Origin: Nitrosomonas sp. | Lineage (GTDB): Bacteria; Pseudomonadota; Gammaproteobacteria; Burkholderiales; Nitrosomonadaceae | Assembly (NCBI GenBank): GCA_021582535.1 | Contig: CP091134.1 | Coordinates: 1,968,560-2,001,189 of the forward strand | DNA length: 32,630 nt | Reading direction: 5' to 3' | Shown: positions 8,634-17,382 of the stretch, in pieces | How the letters are laid out: every line of letters begins with the position of its first letter | Position numbering within the stretch: position 1 is the first letter of the stretch | Notes under the pieces: model-generated | Databases searched by the model: none | The model's input: the letters and a program-made list of their open reading frames with translations, nothing else | Told to the model about the DNA's origin: nothing | Position numbers and translations under genes: made by a program

Positions 8634-10684
8634 ACTTTCGTTGTTTCCGTTGCCAATTCAACCTTATTCACGGATGGTGCAACAGCCACTGGAGGCTCCG
8701 CCACTGAACTCTCAGGCTCTTTCTCTTGAACTGTGGCAGCACCTTTTTTGGTGATTTTCAGGCGATAGCGGCGATCAGTGATTGAAGTAATACCGCCGAT
8801 AGCCATTAATAGACATCCTAACCAAATCCAATCGACAAAAGGTTTATGATAAACGCGAACCACCCAGGCGCCATTAGTCAACGGTTCACCCAAGGCCACA
8901 TAAAGATCGCGTAAAAAGCCAGTATCGATCGCTGCTTCCGTCATCGCCATACCGGATGCGTTATAAGTGCGTTTTTCCGGATACATATTACGAACAAATT
9001 GCTCATCCTTAATGACAGCAATATCGCCGATCACAGCTTTATAATTCGGTCCTACATCATTGCGGGTGCCGTTAAACTGAAAAGTATAGCCACCGACCGT
9101 TACTTTGCTGCCAATCTCCATACGCACATCTTTTTCGGTTTCATAGCCATTCACCAAAGTAACGCCAATAATGAATACAGCCACACCGATATGCGCGCAG
9201 TGCATACCATAATAACTTCTGGATTGTCTGGTTAACTTGACAAATAAATTGCCTTCACCGCTATTACTGATGCGGTGTTTCAAATTAACGAATGCGCAGA
9301 CTATGATCCAAAAGGCTAGCAATAAACCAAAGCTAATCATCGGTTTCCATTCACCCATATAATAGGGTGCGATCAGCGCAGAAACCACACTTACGGCAAA
9401 TGCCCAGCGCAAGCGAATCGCCAATGTCGGCAAGCTCATTTGTTTCCAGCGTGAAATAGGACCAACACCGATCAGAAAAATTGCCGGGGTCATCACAGGC
9501 ACAAAAATCGCCTCAAAATAAGGAGGACCTACTGATAATTTACCCAGTCCCAATGCATCGATAATCAATGGATAAAGTGTTCCCAGTAAAACGCTTGCTG
9601 CTGCAACCAGTAACAAGATATTGTTTGCTAACAGCATGGATTCGCGTGAGAGTAGATCGAATTTGCCGCCCAAACCTACCTTGGGCGCACGCCATGCGAA
9701 CAATAACAGCGAACTGCTAATTACGATAACCAGAAAAGCGAGGATAAATACACCGCGTGCAGGATCGGTTGCAAACGCATGTACCGAAGTTAAAACGCCT
9801 GAACGTACCAGGAACGTTCCTAATAAACTTAAAGCGAATGCGCAAATCGCCAGTAAAACGGTCCAGCTTTTGAAGCTACCGCGTTTCTCGGTAACCGCCA
9901 GTGAGTGAACCAAAGCGGTACCGACCAGCCACGGCATAAATGATGCATTCTCGACCGGATCCCAGAACCACCAGCCGCCCCAGCCCAGTTCATAATAAGC
10001 CCACCAGCTACCGAGCATGATTCCACATGTCAAAAACACCCATGCGACAATCGTCCATGGACGCGACCAGCGCGCCCAAGTAGCATCCAGCCTTCCGCTT
10101 AACAATGCCGCGATAGCAAAAGCAAAAGCGACAGAAAATCCCACATATCCCATATACAACATCGGTGGATGTATCACCATACCGGCGTCCTGCAGCAGCG
10201 GATTTAAATCGCTCCCTTCAAATGCGGCAGGTAACAGGCGATCGAATGGATTGGAGGTGAACAGCATAAACACCAGAAAACCGATACTGACCAGCCCTAA
10301 AACCCCGAGAACCCGGGCAACGATATCATCCGGTAATTGTTTGCTAAAAACACTGACCGCAACAGACCACCCCGTCAGCATCAAAACCCATAATAATAAA
10401 GAACCTTCATGCGAGCCCCAGGTCGCTGCCAAGCGGAAATGAAAAGGCAGTTCCGTATTTGAGTTCTTTGCCACATTCATGACTGAGAAATCACTGCTAA
10501 TAAAAGAGTAAGCCAAGCATAAGAATGCAATCAGCACGAACACGAATTGTCCTTGCACCACCGGTCTTGCGAGTGCAATCCACGAGGGAATACCGCGAGC
10601 CGCGCCGATAATCGGCAGTGTTCCTTGGATAATGGCTAATAATAAGGCAAGAATTAAAGAAAAATTACCAATTTCTGGGATCAT
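8630..10684 (-). CDS. ccmF: CcmF, heme lyase core subunit
   Basis: Protein of 684 residues, a large polytopic inner-membrane protein of the normal CcmF size. The heme-handling WWD motif is visible as GWGGWWFWDPVENASF (234-249). Conserved histidines sit in TWGSHEGS (H92) and IHPPMLY (H172). A periplasmic domain lies near residues 495-625, before the last membrane span. The C-terminal tail is cytoplasmic, charged and Ala/Val/Pro-rich. It takes heme from holo-CcmE and ligates it to apocytochrome c with CcmH and CcmI. The ATG is 80 bp after ccmE and the end overlaps ccmG by 4 bp. Confidence 0.95.
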   Translation of the reverse strand: MIPEIGNFSLILALLLAIIQGTLPIIGAARGIPSWIALARPVVQGQFVFVLIAFLCLAYSFISSDFSVMNVAKNSNTELPFHFRLAATWGSHEGSLLLWVLMLTGWSVAVSVFSKQLPDDIVARVLGVLGLVSIGFLVFMLFTSNPFDRLLPAAFEGSDLNPLLQDAGMVIHPPMLYMGYVGFSVAFAFAIAALLSGRLDATWARWSRPWTIVAWVFLTCGIMLGSWWAYYELGWGGWWFWDPVENASFMPWLVGTALVHSLAVTEKRGSFKSWTVLLAICAFALSLLGTFLVRSGVLTSVHAFATDPARGVFILAFLVIVISSSLLLFAWRAPKVGLGGKFDLLSRESMLLANNILLLVAAASVLLGTLYPLIIDALGLGKLSVGPPYFEAIFVPVMTPAIFLIGVGPISRWKQMSLPTLAIRLRWAFAVSVVSALIAPYYMGEWKPMISFGLLLAFWIIVCAFVNLKHRISNSGEGNLFVKLTRQSRSYYGMHCAHIGVAVFIIGVTLVNGYETEKDVRMEIGSKVTVGGYTFQFNGTRNDVGPNYKAVIGDIAVIKDEQFVRNMYPEKRTYNASGMAMTEAAIDTGFLRDLYVALGEPLTNGAWVVRVYHKPFVDWIWLGCLLMAIGGITSITDRRYRLKITKKGAATVQEKEPESSVAEPPVAVAPSVNKVELATETTKV

Positions 10685-10764
10685 GATTTTTTCTTACAAA
10701 TGAATGGTTATTAAGAATTTGGAAATGATACGCTCAGGCTACATGAGAAAAACCGGGAAAAATT

Positions 10765-11214
10765 TTACTGCGTTAAGGATGCCTTCTGTGCTTTGGCAGC
10801 TTGTTCCAAAGCCTCGGCTGCTTCCGGTGGCATATAATTTTCGTCGTGCTTGGCCAGCACTTCATCCGCTACAAAAATACCATCTGAAGATATTTTCCCT
10901 TGCGCTACGACACCTTTACCTTCTCTGAACAAATCAGGCAGTATGCCGGTATACACAACCGGTATTGCTTGGGCGGTATCCGTTACCGAAAAGCGAACCG
11001 TTGTCGTGCTGTCATCACGTTTAACACTACCCTCTTCAACTAACCCGCCAATCCGGAAGCTTTTTCCAATCGGCGCTTCTTTTGCAACGACTTGAGATGG
11101 GCTGAAGAAGAAAACCAGATTACTTTGAAATGCATTTAATACGAGTACGGCGGCAATGCCTAATGCCGCAACGCCGGACACTATCACTACAAGTTTTTTA
11201 TGACGTGGTTTCAT
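10765..11214 (-). CDS. ccmE: CcmE, periplasmic heme chaperone
   Basis: Protein of 149 residues with an N-terminal membrane anchor (about 7-27) and a beta-barrel periplasmic domain. The heme-carrying motif is [12 protein letters not shown], with H123 as the covalent heme ligand and Y127 as the axial ligand (H130 and Y134 in E. coli). It receives heme from the CcmABCD complex and carries it to CcmF. The ATG lies inside the last codons of ccmD, a 17-bp overlap in another frame, so translation is coupled. The C-terminus is short and alanine-rich. Confidence 0.95.
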   Translation of the reverse strand: MKPRHKKLVVIVSGVAALGIAAVLVLNAFQSNLVFFFSPSQVVAKEAPIGKSFRIGGLVEEGSVKRDDSTTTVRFSVTDTAQAIPVVYTGILPDLFREGKGVVAQGKISSDGIFVADEVLAKHDENYMPPEAAEALEQAAKAQKASLTQ

Positions 11215-11398
11215 TTTTTATCTCTTCTTTATTGATGCCGTAAATGAGACTGTATTGTTTTTCCAAAGTTCGGTGGCGTCTTGAAATTAATAAAACCTCA
11301 CCCACGATACAAATCAGTGTCACAGCGTATGAACCCCACACATAGAGTCCATACCCGCCCATTGAAAAAAACTCCGACCAGCTTGACCAAATCATCAT
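11198..11398 (-). CDS. ccmD: CcmD, small membrane subunit of the CcmABC complex
   Basis: Protein of 66 residues with the usual CcmD layout. A short N-terminus ([14 protein letters not shown]) leads to a single membrane span (about 19-38), then a basic cytoplasmic tail with RRHRTLEKQ. CcmD helps release holo-CcmE from the CcmABC ATPase complex; this is family knowledge. Identification rests on size, topology, the GGYGxYVW pattern and position between ccmC and ccmE. Its start overlaps the ccmC stop by 4 bp and its end overlaps ccmE by 17 bp. Confidence 0.9.
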   Translation of the reverse strand: MMIWSSWSEFFSMGGYGLYVWGSYAVTLICIVGEVLLISRRHRTLEKQYSLIYGINKEEIKNETTS

Positions 11399-12138
11399 AT
11401 CGCTCCGTTCTTATGTAACTCAGCCACCCATGCAGTATGGCTCTCGCGTTCCAGAATGATCACACGTGTGCGCTTCAATATCACCGCAATGGAATACATC
11501 CAGCTTGCAAATACCATTATCAGCATGCCTGTCAGCATGGTGCTCGCCATCGCGGGTGCTTGATTGACACTGACGGATGCGCCTTGATGCAAGGTATTCC
11601 ACCATTGCACTGAGAAATAAATGATCGGAACGTTAACCACGCCAACCAAGGCAATGATCGCACCTGCTTTATCTGCGCGGCGCGGGTCATCAATGGCTGC
11701 TTGCAATGACATGAAACCGATATAGAGAAAAAACAGGATTAATTCGGAAGTCAGCCGGGCATCCCATACCCACCAGGTTCCCCACATCGGCTTGCCCCAT
11801 AATGCACCCGTCCAAAGCGCTATAAAGGTAAACATCGCGCCGGTTGGGGCGATAGCTGTTGCAAACATGGAGGAAAGCCGGGTATTAAACGCCAAGCCAA
11901 TGCCCGCCCAGAACGCCATCACGACATACAGAAACATCGACATCCACGCTGCGGGAACATGAATGAAAATAATTCGGTAAGCTTCACCTTGCTGAAAATC
12001 CGTAGGCGCAACAAAAAAACCGACATACAGTCCTACGCCTAAAAGTGCTACCGCAGCAAAAACGAATATCGGAATCATTTTCCCCGCCAGTGAATAAAAA
12101 CTGGCCGGAGAAGAATATTTGAACCAATTAATAGCCAT
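11395..12138 (-). CDS. ccmC: CcmC, heme transfer protein
   Basis: Protein of 247 residues with six predicted membrane spans. The WWD motif is WGTWWVWDARLTSE (119-132). The heme-ligand histidines fall at H60 (IIFIHVPAAW) and H184 (NTLHQG), the same numbers as in E. coli CcmC. It presents heme to CcmE in the periplasm as part of CcmABCD. It is the first gene of the second ccm transcript: a good sigma70-type promoter lies about 70 bp upstream, and the whole gap to ccmB is 232 bp. The downstream genes all overlap or are tightly spaced. Confidence 0.95.
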   Translation of the reverse strand: MAINWFKYSSPASFYSLAGKMIPIFVFAAVALLGVGLYVGFFVAPTDFQQGEAYRIIFIHVPAAWMSMFLYVVMAFWAGIGLAFNTRLSSMFATAIAPTGAMFTFIALWTGALWGKPMWGTWWVWDARLTSELILFFLYIGFMSLQAAIDDPRRADKAGAIIALVGVVNVPIIYFSVQWWNTLHQGASVSVNQAPAMASTMLTGMLIMVFASWMYSIAVILKRTRVIILERESHTAWVAELHKNGAI

Positions 12139-12205
12139 ATTTAAATTTATAATTCTTCACGTTAAATTTCAGTTCTGATTCAGTCCTAAATTTTTAGCCG
12201 CCAAT

Positions 12206-12234
12206 TCTATACCAAATCGATACTAAAATGACAA
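12206..12234 (-). promoter_or_regulatory. Sigma70-type promoter upstream of ccmC
   Basis: Read on the minus strand, TTGTCA (12229-12234) is followed after exactly 17 bp by TATAGA (12206-12211), preceded by TGG, an extended -10 pattern. The -35 matches the consensus at 5 of 6 bases and the -10 at 4 of 6. The predicted transcript start is about 60 nt before the ccmC ATG. It would let ccmC-ccmI-bcp be made independently of ccmAB. Confidence 0.6.
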
Positions 12235-12369
12235 AATCCAGAGTTGACTTTCCAGAAGTGATTTCGATATCTTGAGCGGTTTTGCAGAAAAATTTACGCA
12301 GATAATGCAAAAACTTACTGAAATTACCTTCTGCAAGTTAAATCAATTTTACTTTTGCCAGCACTTGTT

Positions 12370-13029
12370 CTACTCCAGTGAAACACGCAAGGCTGAAGCA
12401 GCTGCCCAGGGTGCGAAAACACCAGATACTAAAAGAAATGCGCCGATCAGGGACAAGTGCGCATCAAATTCCATTCCGGACATATTCGCTTCCACCGCAC
12501 CTGCGCCAAAAATCAGCACTGGAATATAGAGTGGCAGCACCAGTAACGAAACCAATACACCACCACCGCGCAGCCCTAAAGTCAGCGCCGCGCCAATAGC
12601 GCCTATTAAACTCAGCACCGGGGTACCCAGTAATAAAGCCGCAGTTAAAACAAGCAATGCTTCCCCCGGCAAGTCATATTGAATACCCAGAACCGGCGCC
12701 ATCAATACCAGCGGCACTCCGGTTACCAGCCAATGCGCAGCAGCTTTTCCCAGTACTAACAGCGATAACGGCTGCGGTGACAGCAGCATTTGCTCCAGCG
12801 TGCCATCCAAATAATCATTAGAAAACATCCGGCCCAACGACAACATGGAAGCCAATAACGCCGCAACCCATACCACACCCGGCGCCATGGTGCGGAGCAT
12901 ATTCATTTCCGGCCCGACACTGAGTGGAAACAAACTCACCACGATAATGAAAAAAAACAGCGTAGTCAGCACATCGGCCTGACGCCGCACCGCCAGCAAA
13001 AGATCACGTTTAATTATCCACATAAACAT
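12370..13029 (-). CDS. ccmB: CcmB, membrane subunit of the heme ABC transporter
   Basis: The start at 13029 gives 219 residues (E. coli CcmB has 220). The protein begins MFMWIIKRDLLLAVRR, the standard CcmB opening with a basic amphipathic stretch before six membrane spans. The frame could extend 15 codons upstream into ccmA, but the chosen ATG follows the ccmA TGA by one base (TGATATG), a normal coupled start. The motif SLGRMFSNDYLDGTLEQMLLSP matches the conserved cytoplasmic loop of the family. It is the membrane partner of the CcmA ATPase and belongs to CcmABCD. The C-terminus ends in LRVSLE. Confidence 0.93.
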   Translation of the reverse strand: MFMWIIKRDLLLAVRRQADVLTTLFFFIIVVSLFPLSVGPEMNMLRTMAPGVVWVAALLASMLSLGRMFSNDYLDGTLEQMLLSPQPLSLLVLGKAAAHWLVTGVPLVLMAPVLGIQYDLPGEALLVLTAALLLGTPVLSLIGAIGAALTLGLRGGGVLVSLLVLPLYIPVLIFGAGAVEANMSGMEFDAHLSLIGAFLLVSGVFAPWAAASALRVSLE

Positions 13030-13030
13030 A

Positions 13031-13645
13031 TCAGGCCAGATGTAACTGCGTTGTTGATGTTGCGGTAATATCAATTTCTTGGTGTGTCGTCATGACCACC
13101 ATGCCGCCTTCCCGCAAATGTTGTTCGAGCAGCTCCTGAATCAATTTAACCGCTGCCACATCCAATGCAACCAAGGGCTCATCCAGAATCCACACAGGGG
13201 TTTTACATACCAGCAAACGAGCCAGCGCAACACGGCGCCGCTGGCCTTGCGATAACACCTTGACCGGCAATGCTTCCCTGCCCCGTAAACCAATATGGCC
13301 GAGCGCTTCTTTCGCCTGATCAGTGCCGATGTCAAAACCCGCTAGCGCGCTTGAAATACGCAAATTCTCAATCACCGTTAAATCATCTTTCGTGCCGCTT
13401 AAATGCCCGATATAAGTCATTGCGCCATAATATTCACCATTCAGCGCGCGAATCGAAGTGCCGCCCCAGAGAATCTCACCGGCGGCGGGGTTGGACAATC
13501 CGCACAGCATGCGTAATAAACTGGTCTTTCCGCTGCCATTTGGGCCGCGCACTTGCATCAGGCCGCCCGCCTCAAGTGAAAAACTGACATCTCTAAAAAG
13601 CTCGCGATCACCGCGAACACATGCGAGATTGATACCTTGTAGCAT
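13031..13645 (-). CDS. ccmA: CcmA, ATPase of the heme ABC transporter complex
   Basis: The start at 13645 gives 204 residues (E. coli 207) and the usual opening MLQGINLACVRGDRELF. An upstream in-frame ATG at 13687 would add 14 untypical residues and would lie across a TATAAT box, so it is disfavoured. Visible ABC motifs are Walker A GPNGSGKT (34-41), signature LSQGQRR (131-137), Walker B VWILDEP (151-157) and the switch histidine H188. ATP hydrolysis by CcmA drives release of holo-CcmE from CcmC. It is the first gene of the ccm cluster and is divergent from the two-component system genes. Confidence 0.94.
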   Translation of the reverse strand: MLQGINLACVRGDRELFRDVSFSLEAGGLMQVRGPNGSGKTSLLRMLCGLSNPAAGEILWGGTSIRALNGEYYGAMTYIGHLSGTKDDLTVIENLRISSALAGFDIGTDQAKEALGHIGLRGREALPVKVLSQGQRRRVALARLLVCKTPVWILDEPLVALDVAAVKLIQELLEQHLREGGMVVMTTHQEIDITATSTTQLHLA

Positions 13646-13675
13646 TGTTTTATCGATCGATGGAATAGACCGTTG

Positions 13676-13681
13676 ATTATA
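13676..13681 (-). promoter_or_regulatory. -10 box for ccmAB
   Basis: A perfect TATAAT on the minus strand ends about 30 bp before the preferred ccmA ATG, giving a leader of roughly 20 nt. The region 17 bp upstream (TGCCAT) is a poor -35, so an activator may be needed. This box also argues against the ccmA start at 13687. Confidence 0.45.
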
Positions 13682-13737
13682 ACGCATTGAGGATACCTAT
13701 GGCACCGTAGATCGTTCAGCGAGGTATTCTGGGATTC

Positions 13738-13753
13738 TTGATAACTTTATCAA
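13738..13753. promoter_or_regulatory. Inverted repeat in the ccmA/histidine kinase divergent region, candidate operator
   Basis: TTGATAA-CT-TTATCAA is a perfect 7-bp inverted repeat with a 2-bp centre. It contains FNR-like half sites TTGAT and ATCAA, but with a 6-bp spacing instead of 4, so it is not a canonical FNR/CRP box. It lies about 57 bp upstream of the ccmA -10 box and about 50 bp upstream of the likely kinase -10. Confidence 0.45.
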
Positions 13754-13760
13754 AAACATC

Positions 13761-13791
13761 AAATCTGACCGGCAAAATTTTAATCAGATTT
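13761..13791. promoter_or_regulatory. Second inverted repeat in the divergent region
   Basis: AAATCTGA (13761-13768) and TCAGATTT (13784-13791) form a perfect 8-bp inverted repeat with a 15-bp centre. The right arm overlaps the expected -35 region of the histidine kinase promoter, so a bound regulator there could repress or autoregulate the two-component operon. This role is inference. Confidence 0.4.
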
Positions 13792-13803
13792 CTTCATTTC
13801 CAA

Positions 13804-13809
13804 TATACT
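13804..13809 (+). promoter_or_regulatory. Possible -10 box of the two-component operon
   Basis: TATACT matches TATAAT at 5 of 6 bases. The hexamer 17 bp upstream (TAATCA, 13781-13786) is only a fair -35. The expected transcript would start near 13816, about 37 nt before the TTG start codon. Confidence 0.4.
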
Positions 13810-13840
13810 TTATCGAATCTCAGATCCGGGAATTGCAATA

Positions 13841-13846
13841 AAGGAG
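13841..13846 (+). promoter_or_regulatory. Ribosome binding site that sets a TTG start
   Basis: AAGGAG lies 6 bases before TTG at 13853. An ATG at 13848 is out of frame and only one base from the Shine-Dalgarno sequence. The next in-frame ATG (codon 33) would remove the first membrane span. The TTG is therefore the likely start of the histidine kinase and may limit its expression. Confidence 0.65.
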
Positions 13847-13852
13847 AATGAT

Positions 13853-16327
13853 TTGTTTTTTACGCGCGATGATCGAAAAATCAGCATTATAGGTGGCTTA
13901 TTATTGCTGGGACTTACGCTGACGACGGGCATTACCGTATACACTGCCATGCGGCAGGAGATCGAGTCGGTGCTGGGTAGAGGATTGGCTGTTGCTTTGC
14001 AAGGGAAGTCATTTTTGCTGGAATCTCAAATTGAAAAAGGCTTAGCGGATGCCCGCGCACTATCGCTGCGTCCTTTTATCGTTCAATCGATGCAACAACT
14101 CACCGCCGAACCCGGCAATCTCAGTGCATTACATGATTTGATGCGAAATGTTAACTCGCTGCCGGAAGCGGGCTTTTCCGCAGCCATCGTTCATGATATG
14201 CGAGGTAAAACACTGTCACAGGTGGGCGAGTTCTCCAAAAGTAAAGAAGCGCTCCGGTTAAACAAAGACACGTTCCTCATATGGGACAAGCAATTATTTC
14301 TGCACACCACCAATGATGTGCTCGATCAAGATAAAAAACGTATTGGCAGTATCACTACGCAAGTCAAATTACCGCAGCTCACAAGCCGGTTCATCGGGAT
14401 AAGATCGATCGGCGAAACCGGCGAGTTTGTTTTGTGTGCAAGACCGGAAGAAGGAAAGCATGAAATGGCTTGTCTGATTAGCCAGATTAACGGCGTCCAA
14501 TTCAAGCATCTACTTCCGAATGAAAGTATGCCATCCAAGTTTCTGACGATTTACAGGAAAAGCGGGGTTGCCGCCACCATGGATTATCGTCAGGTACCTG
14601 TCATAGAAACCTATGCTTCGTTGGATTCCATTGGCCTTAACATGATTCTCAAACTGGATGAAGAAGAATTATTTAAGCCGGTTACCGAAAAGCTGCAAGA
14701 TATCAGCATTTATCTTGCAGCACTGATTATCGCTGAGATATTGTTATTGAATTGGTTTGTACGCAAACTCATCAAATCGGAAAGAGAAGCGCGAAAAGCC
14801 AAAGAAACAGCCGAGCAATTTTCCATTGAATTAAGCCGCAAAGAAAGTGAATTGCGGGAACGCTTGAAAGAAATCACTTGCCTTTATGAAATTCGCCGCA
14901 GTATCGGATTGGAATTATCGATAGAAGCAGTCTGCCAGAATATTATCAAGTTTTTAATTCCCGCAATGCAGCATCCGGAACATACATCGATCACGATTGA
15001 ACTGGATGGAAAGCGTATTTCTTCCTCGCTTGAAACTGAGAATTCCACACATGAATTAACCTCGGATATCTGTATTAATGGTGAGAATCACGGCCAATTA
15101 AGTGTTTTTTACCCGGAAAATAAACCTTTCTTAGTCATAGAAGAACAAAGACTCATTAATGCGATTACGAGTGATTTAGCGCTATGGCTTGAACGGAAGC
15201 AAGTTGACGAGCTATTGCACGCACGCCTTAAAGAAATTACATGTCTGTATGAAATCCGCCGCAGTATGGGAATGGAGCTTTCGCTGGAGGATGTTTGCTT
15301 CAGCATATTCAAATACCTAATACCTGCTTTGCAGTATCCGGAAATTGCTACTGCAATTATCGATGTCAATGGCAAAAATTTCACTTCTCTCCATGAGGAT
15401 TCCAATCACATCAACCAACTCCAGCCTGTTAGCAAAATAGATACTAACGATTCCGACTTTGAGTCTCAGCATAAAATAGATGAAAATAAATCTGCTTTGC
15501 AGTCAAAAATTCGTGTTAACGGAAAAGAATGCGGGCATTTAATTATTTTTTACTCTGAGAACAAACCATTCCGCTTGCCGGAAGAACAGAAACTTGTTAA
15601 TGCGATTGCCAATGATCTGGGAAGCTGGCTTGAACTTAGACGCTTGGAACAAGCATTGGTATCCGTGGCTGAAGAGCAAGCGCATACAATCGGACAGGAA
15701 TTACACGATAATGTCGGGCAACAGATCGCTGCGATTGGTTATCAGGCCAGAGTACTCGAAAAGAAAATTTCCGTGTCGACGATCGGGAATGAAAATTTAG
15801 CTACATTGGCAGCCTCGATCGCTTCACAAACACAAACTGCGGTGATTCATATCAAGCAGCTTGCACAAGGACTACTGCCATTTGAACTGGAAGCCAATGG
15901 CTTGATTCAAGCATTACAAACCTTGGCCACTAGAATCTCAACAACGTATAATATCGACTGTAATTTCTCATGGAATAACATTTGTATAATCAATGACAAT
16001 AGCGTAGCACTCAATTTGTACCGGATTACGCAGGAGGCTGCAAATAATGCCATACGGCATGGTAAAGCGCAGCATATAACCATTACCTTAACATCAGATG
16101 AAAAAACGCTTCGCTTATCAATCTGTGATGATGGGTGTGGCTTTACTGGAATTGATATCAATCATCCGTCGACGCCGGGAATGGGCATTAAAATCATGCA
16201 ATACCGTGCGAAGCAATTGGGCGCGAAGATGGAAATTTTAGCCCGCAAAGAAGGCGGTACGGAAGTTCGTTTAAAAACACAATTAACTAAGAATGTCGAC
16301 AATGAAAGCAAAAGTAATGCTCGTTGA
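13853..16327 (+). CDS. Membrane sensor histidine kinase, NarX/DegS type, with tandem duplicated cytoplasmic module
   Basis: Protein of 824 residues starting at TTG. The first membrane span is about 10-32. An extracytoplasmic sensor of about 245 residues follows, with the look of a Cache-type domain but not assigned. The second span is about 285-303, then a coiled linker (about 305-340). Two homologous modules follow: 336-449 and 457-597, both opening RLKEITCLYEIRRS and ending LxxWLExR. They resemble GAF domains. The HisKA_3 dimerisation helix carries the phospho-acceptor H618 in GQELHDNVGQQ. The HATPase domain shows QEAANNAIRHG (727-737), DDGCGFTG (759-766) and GMGIKIM (776-782). The response regulator gene overlaps its 3' end by 35 bp. 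The stimulus is unknown; divergence from ccmA suggests a respiratory or redox signal, which is inference. Confidence 0.88.
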   Translation: MFFTRDDRKISIIGGLLLLGLTLTTGITVYTAMRQEIESVLGRGLAVALQGKSFLLESQIEKGLADARALSLRPFIVQSMQQLTAEPGNLSALHDLMRNVNSLPEAGFSAAIVHDMRGKTLSQVGEFSKSKEALRLNKDTFLIWDKQLFLHTTNDVLDQDKKRIGSITTQVKLPQLTSRFIGIRSIGETGEFVLCARPEEGKHEMACLISQINGVQFKHLLPNESMPSKFLTIYRKSGVAATMDYRQVPVIETYASLDSIGLNMILKLDEEELFKPVTEKLQDISIYLAALIIAEILLLNWFVRKLIKSEREARKAKETAEQFSIELSRKESELRERLKEITCLYEIRRSIGLELSIEAVCQNIIKFLIPAMQHPEHTSITIELDGKRISSSLETENSTHELTSDICINGENHGQLSVFYPENKPFLVIEEQRLINAITSDLALWLERKQVDELLHARLKEITCLYEIRRSMGMELSLEDVCFSIFKYLIPALQYPEIATAIIDVNGKNFTSLHEDSNHINQLQPVSKIDTNDSDFESQHKIDENKSALQSKIRVNGKECGHLIIFYSENKPFRLPEEQKLVNAIANDLGSWLELRRLEQALVSVAEEQAHTIGQELHDNVGQQIAAIGYQARVLEKKISVSTIGNENLATLAASIASQTQTAVIHIKQLAQGLLPFELEANGLIQALQTLATRISTTYNIDCNFSWNNICIINDNSVALNLYRITQEAANNAIRHGKAQHITITLTSDEKTLRLSICDDGCGFTGIDINHPSTPGMGIKIMQYRAKQLGAKMEILARKEGGTEVRLKTQLTKNVDNESKSNAR

Positions 16328-16949
16328 TGATCATGCCATGTTACGGCATGGCCTTGCAATGCTCATCAATATGGAACCGGATATGGAAGTATTTGCCGAA
16401 GCGGGTGATGGCGCTGAAGCAATGGAAATACTCAAGAAAAATAATTCGATCGATATTATTTTATTGGATGTAACACTCAAAACGGTATCGGGACTTGAAG
16501 TCATCAAGAGTATCCACGCAGTGGTTCCGGATTTACCGGTGCTTTTTATCTCCATGCATGATGAATCGGTTTATGCTGAACGCGCACTTCGCTCCGGCGC
16601 CTTGGGTTATGTCATGAAACACGAACCGGGTGAAGTACTGCTTGAAGCTATCCGTGAGGTTCTGAAAGGTAATGTTTATCTCAGTAAACAGATGCACAAA
16701 AAGCTTTTAAAACGAATGGTCATGAAAAGCTCTGAGCCTGAACACCTCATCAATACACTGACGTCCAGTGAACTTGAAGTCTTGCACTTAATAGGGCAAG
16801 GGCATAATAGTCACGAAATTTCTCAGATGCTGTGCCGCAGCATTAAAACCATTGACACGCACCGCTTTAATATCCGATCAAAATTAAACCTGAAAGATGG
16901 CGCCGATTTGATTCGCTACGCCACGCGCTGGATCTCTCAGCAACAGTAA
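16293..16949 (+). CDS. NarL/LuxR-family response regulator
   Basis: Protein of 218 residues with an N-terminal receiver domain and a C-terminal LuxR helix-turn-helix. The acidic pocket is LVDDH (D12, D13), the phosphorylated aspartate is D59 in IILLDVTLK, and the conserved lysine is K109. The HTH domain spans about 156-213, with LTSSELEVLHLIGQGHNSHEISQML and the recognition helix SIKTIDTHRFNIRSKLN. The ATG at 16293 lies inside the kinase gene (35-bp overlap), with another in-frame ATG three codons later; expression must be coupled. It is the cognate partner of the kinase. Targets are unknown; the divergent ccmA promoter and its own promoter are the nearest candidates. Confidence 0.92.
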   Translation: MSTMKAKVMLVDDHAMLRHGLAMLINMEPDMEVFAEAGDGAEAMEILKKNNSIDIILLDVTLKTVSGLEVIKSIHAVVPDLPVLFISMHDESVYAERALRSGALGYVMKHEPGEVLLEAIREVLKGNVYLSKQMHKKLLKRMVMKSSEPEHLINTLTSSELEVLHLIGQGHNSHEISQMLCRSIKTIDTHRFNIRSKLNLKDGADLIRYATRWISQQQ

Positions 16950-17142
16950 CAATTCAAATGCTATGAAGCATTTCCGAGAATAAGTTTGGGCACATACAAT
17001 ACTAACTTCTCTCAAAAACCCCTACGGCTAAAAATAAATCATGCGATGAAAATTCTGTTTGGCCGTTCTGCTACCAGCATCAGTAAAAAATAGCAATAAA
17101 ACCAATAATCCAGTTGAAATAATCAACGCGCATGATTCAAAA

Positions 17143-17170
17143 AAAACCCCGCTGATTACAGCGGGGTTTT
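17143..17170. terminator. Strong bidirectional intrinsic terminator
   Basis: AAAACCCCGCTG and CAGCGGGGTTTT form a perfect 12-bp stem around an ATTA loop. A run of A before the stem and T after it gives a U tract in either direction. It lies between convergent genes and should end both the response regulator transcript and the minus-strand transcript from usp and its neighbours. Confidence 0.92.
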
Positions 17171-17382
17171 CAATTTTCTCAAAGCTGAAGTGTGATATTT
17201 CTTGAAGGGTGGCAATTCATTTTTTGAGATATTTCTGGTGCACATCTCAAAATCGAATAATAAAGAAAAAAATAACTGCAGAAATTTAAACATAGAACCC
17301 AATTCAACACGCCCATGACCTCCAGGATCATTGTGACATTCTTAAGAAAAATTGTCTTAAGAAGGCTTGGGTTAAGCGGTCC

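Noticed and set aside
13738-13753. FNR/CRP-type box
   Set aside because: Half sites TTGAT and ATCAA are present, but the spacing is 6 bp rather than 4, so it is listed only as an unassigned inverted repeat.
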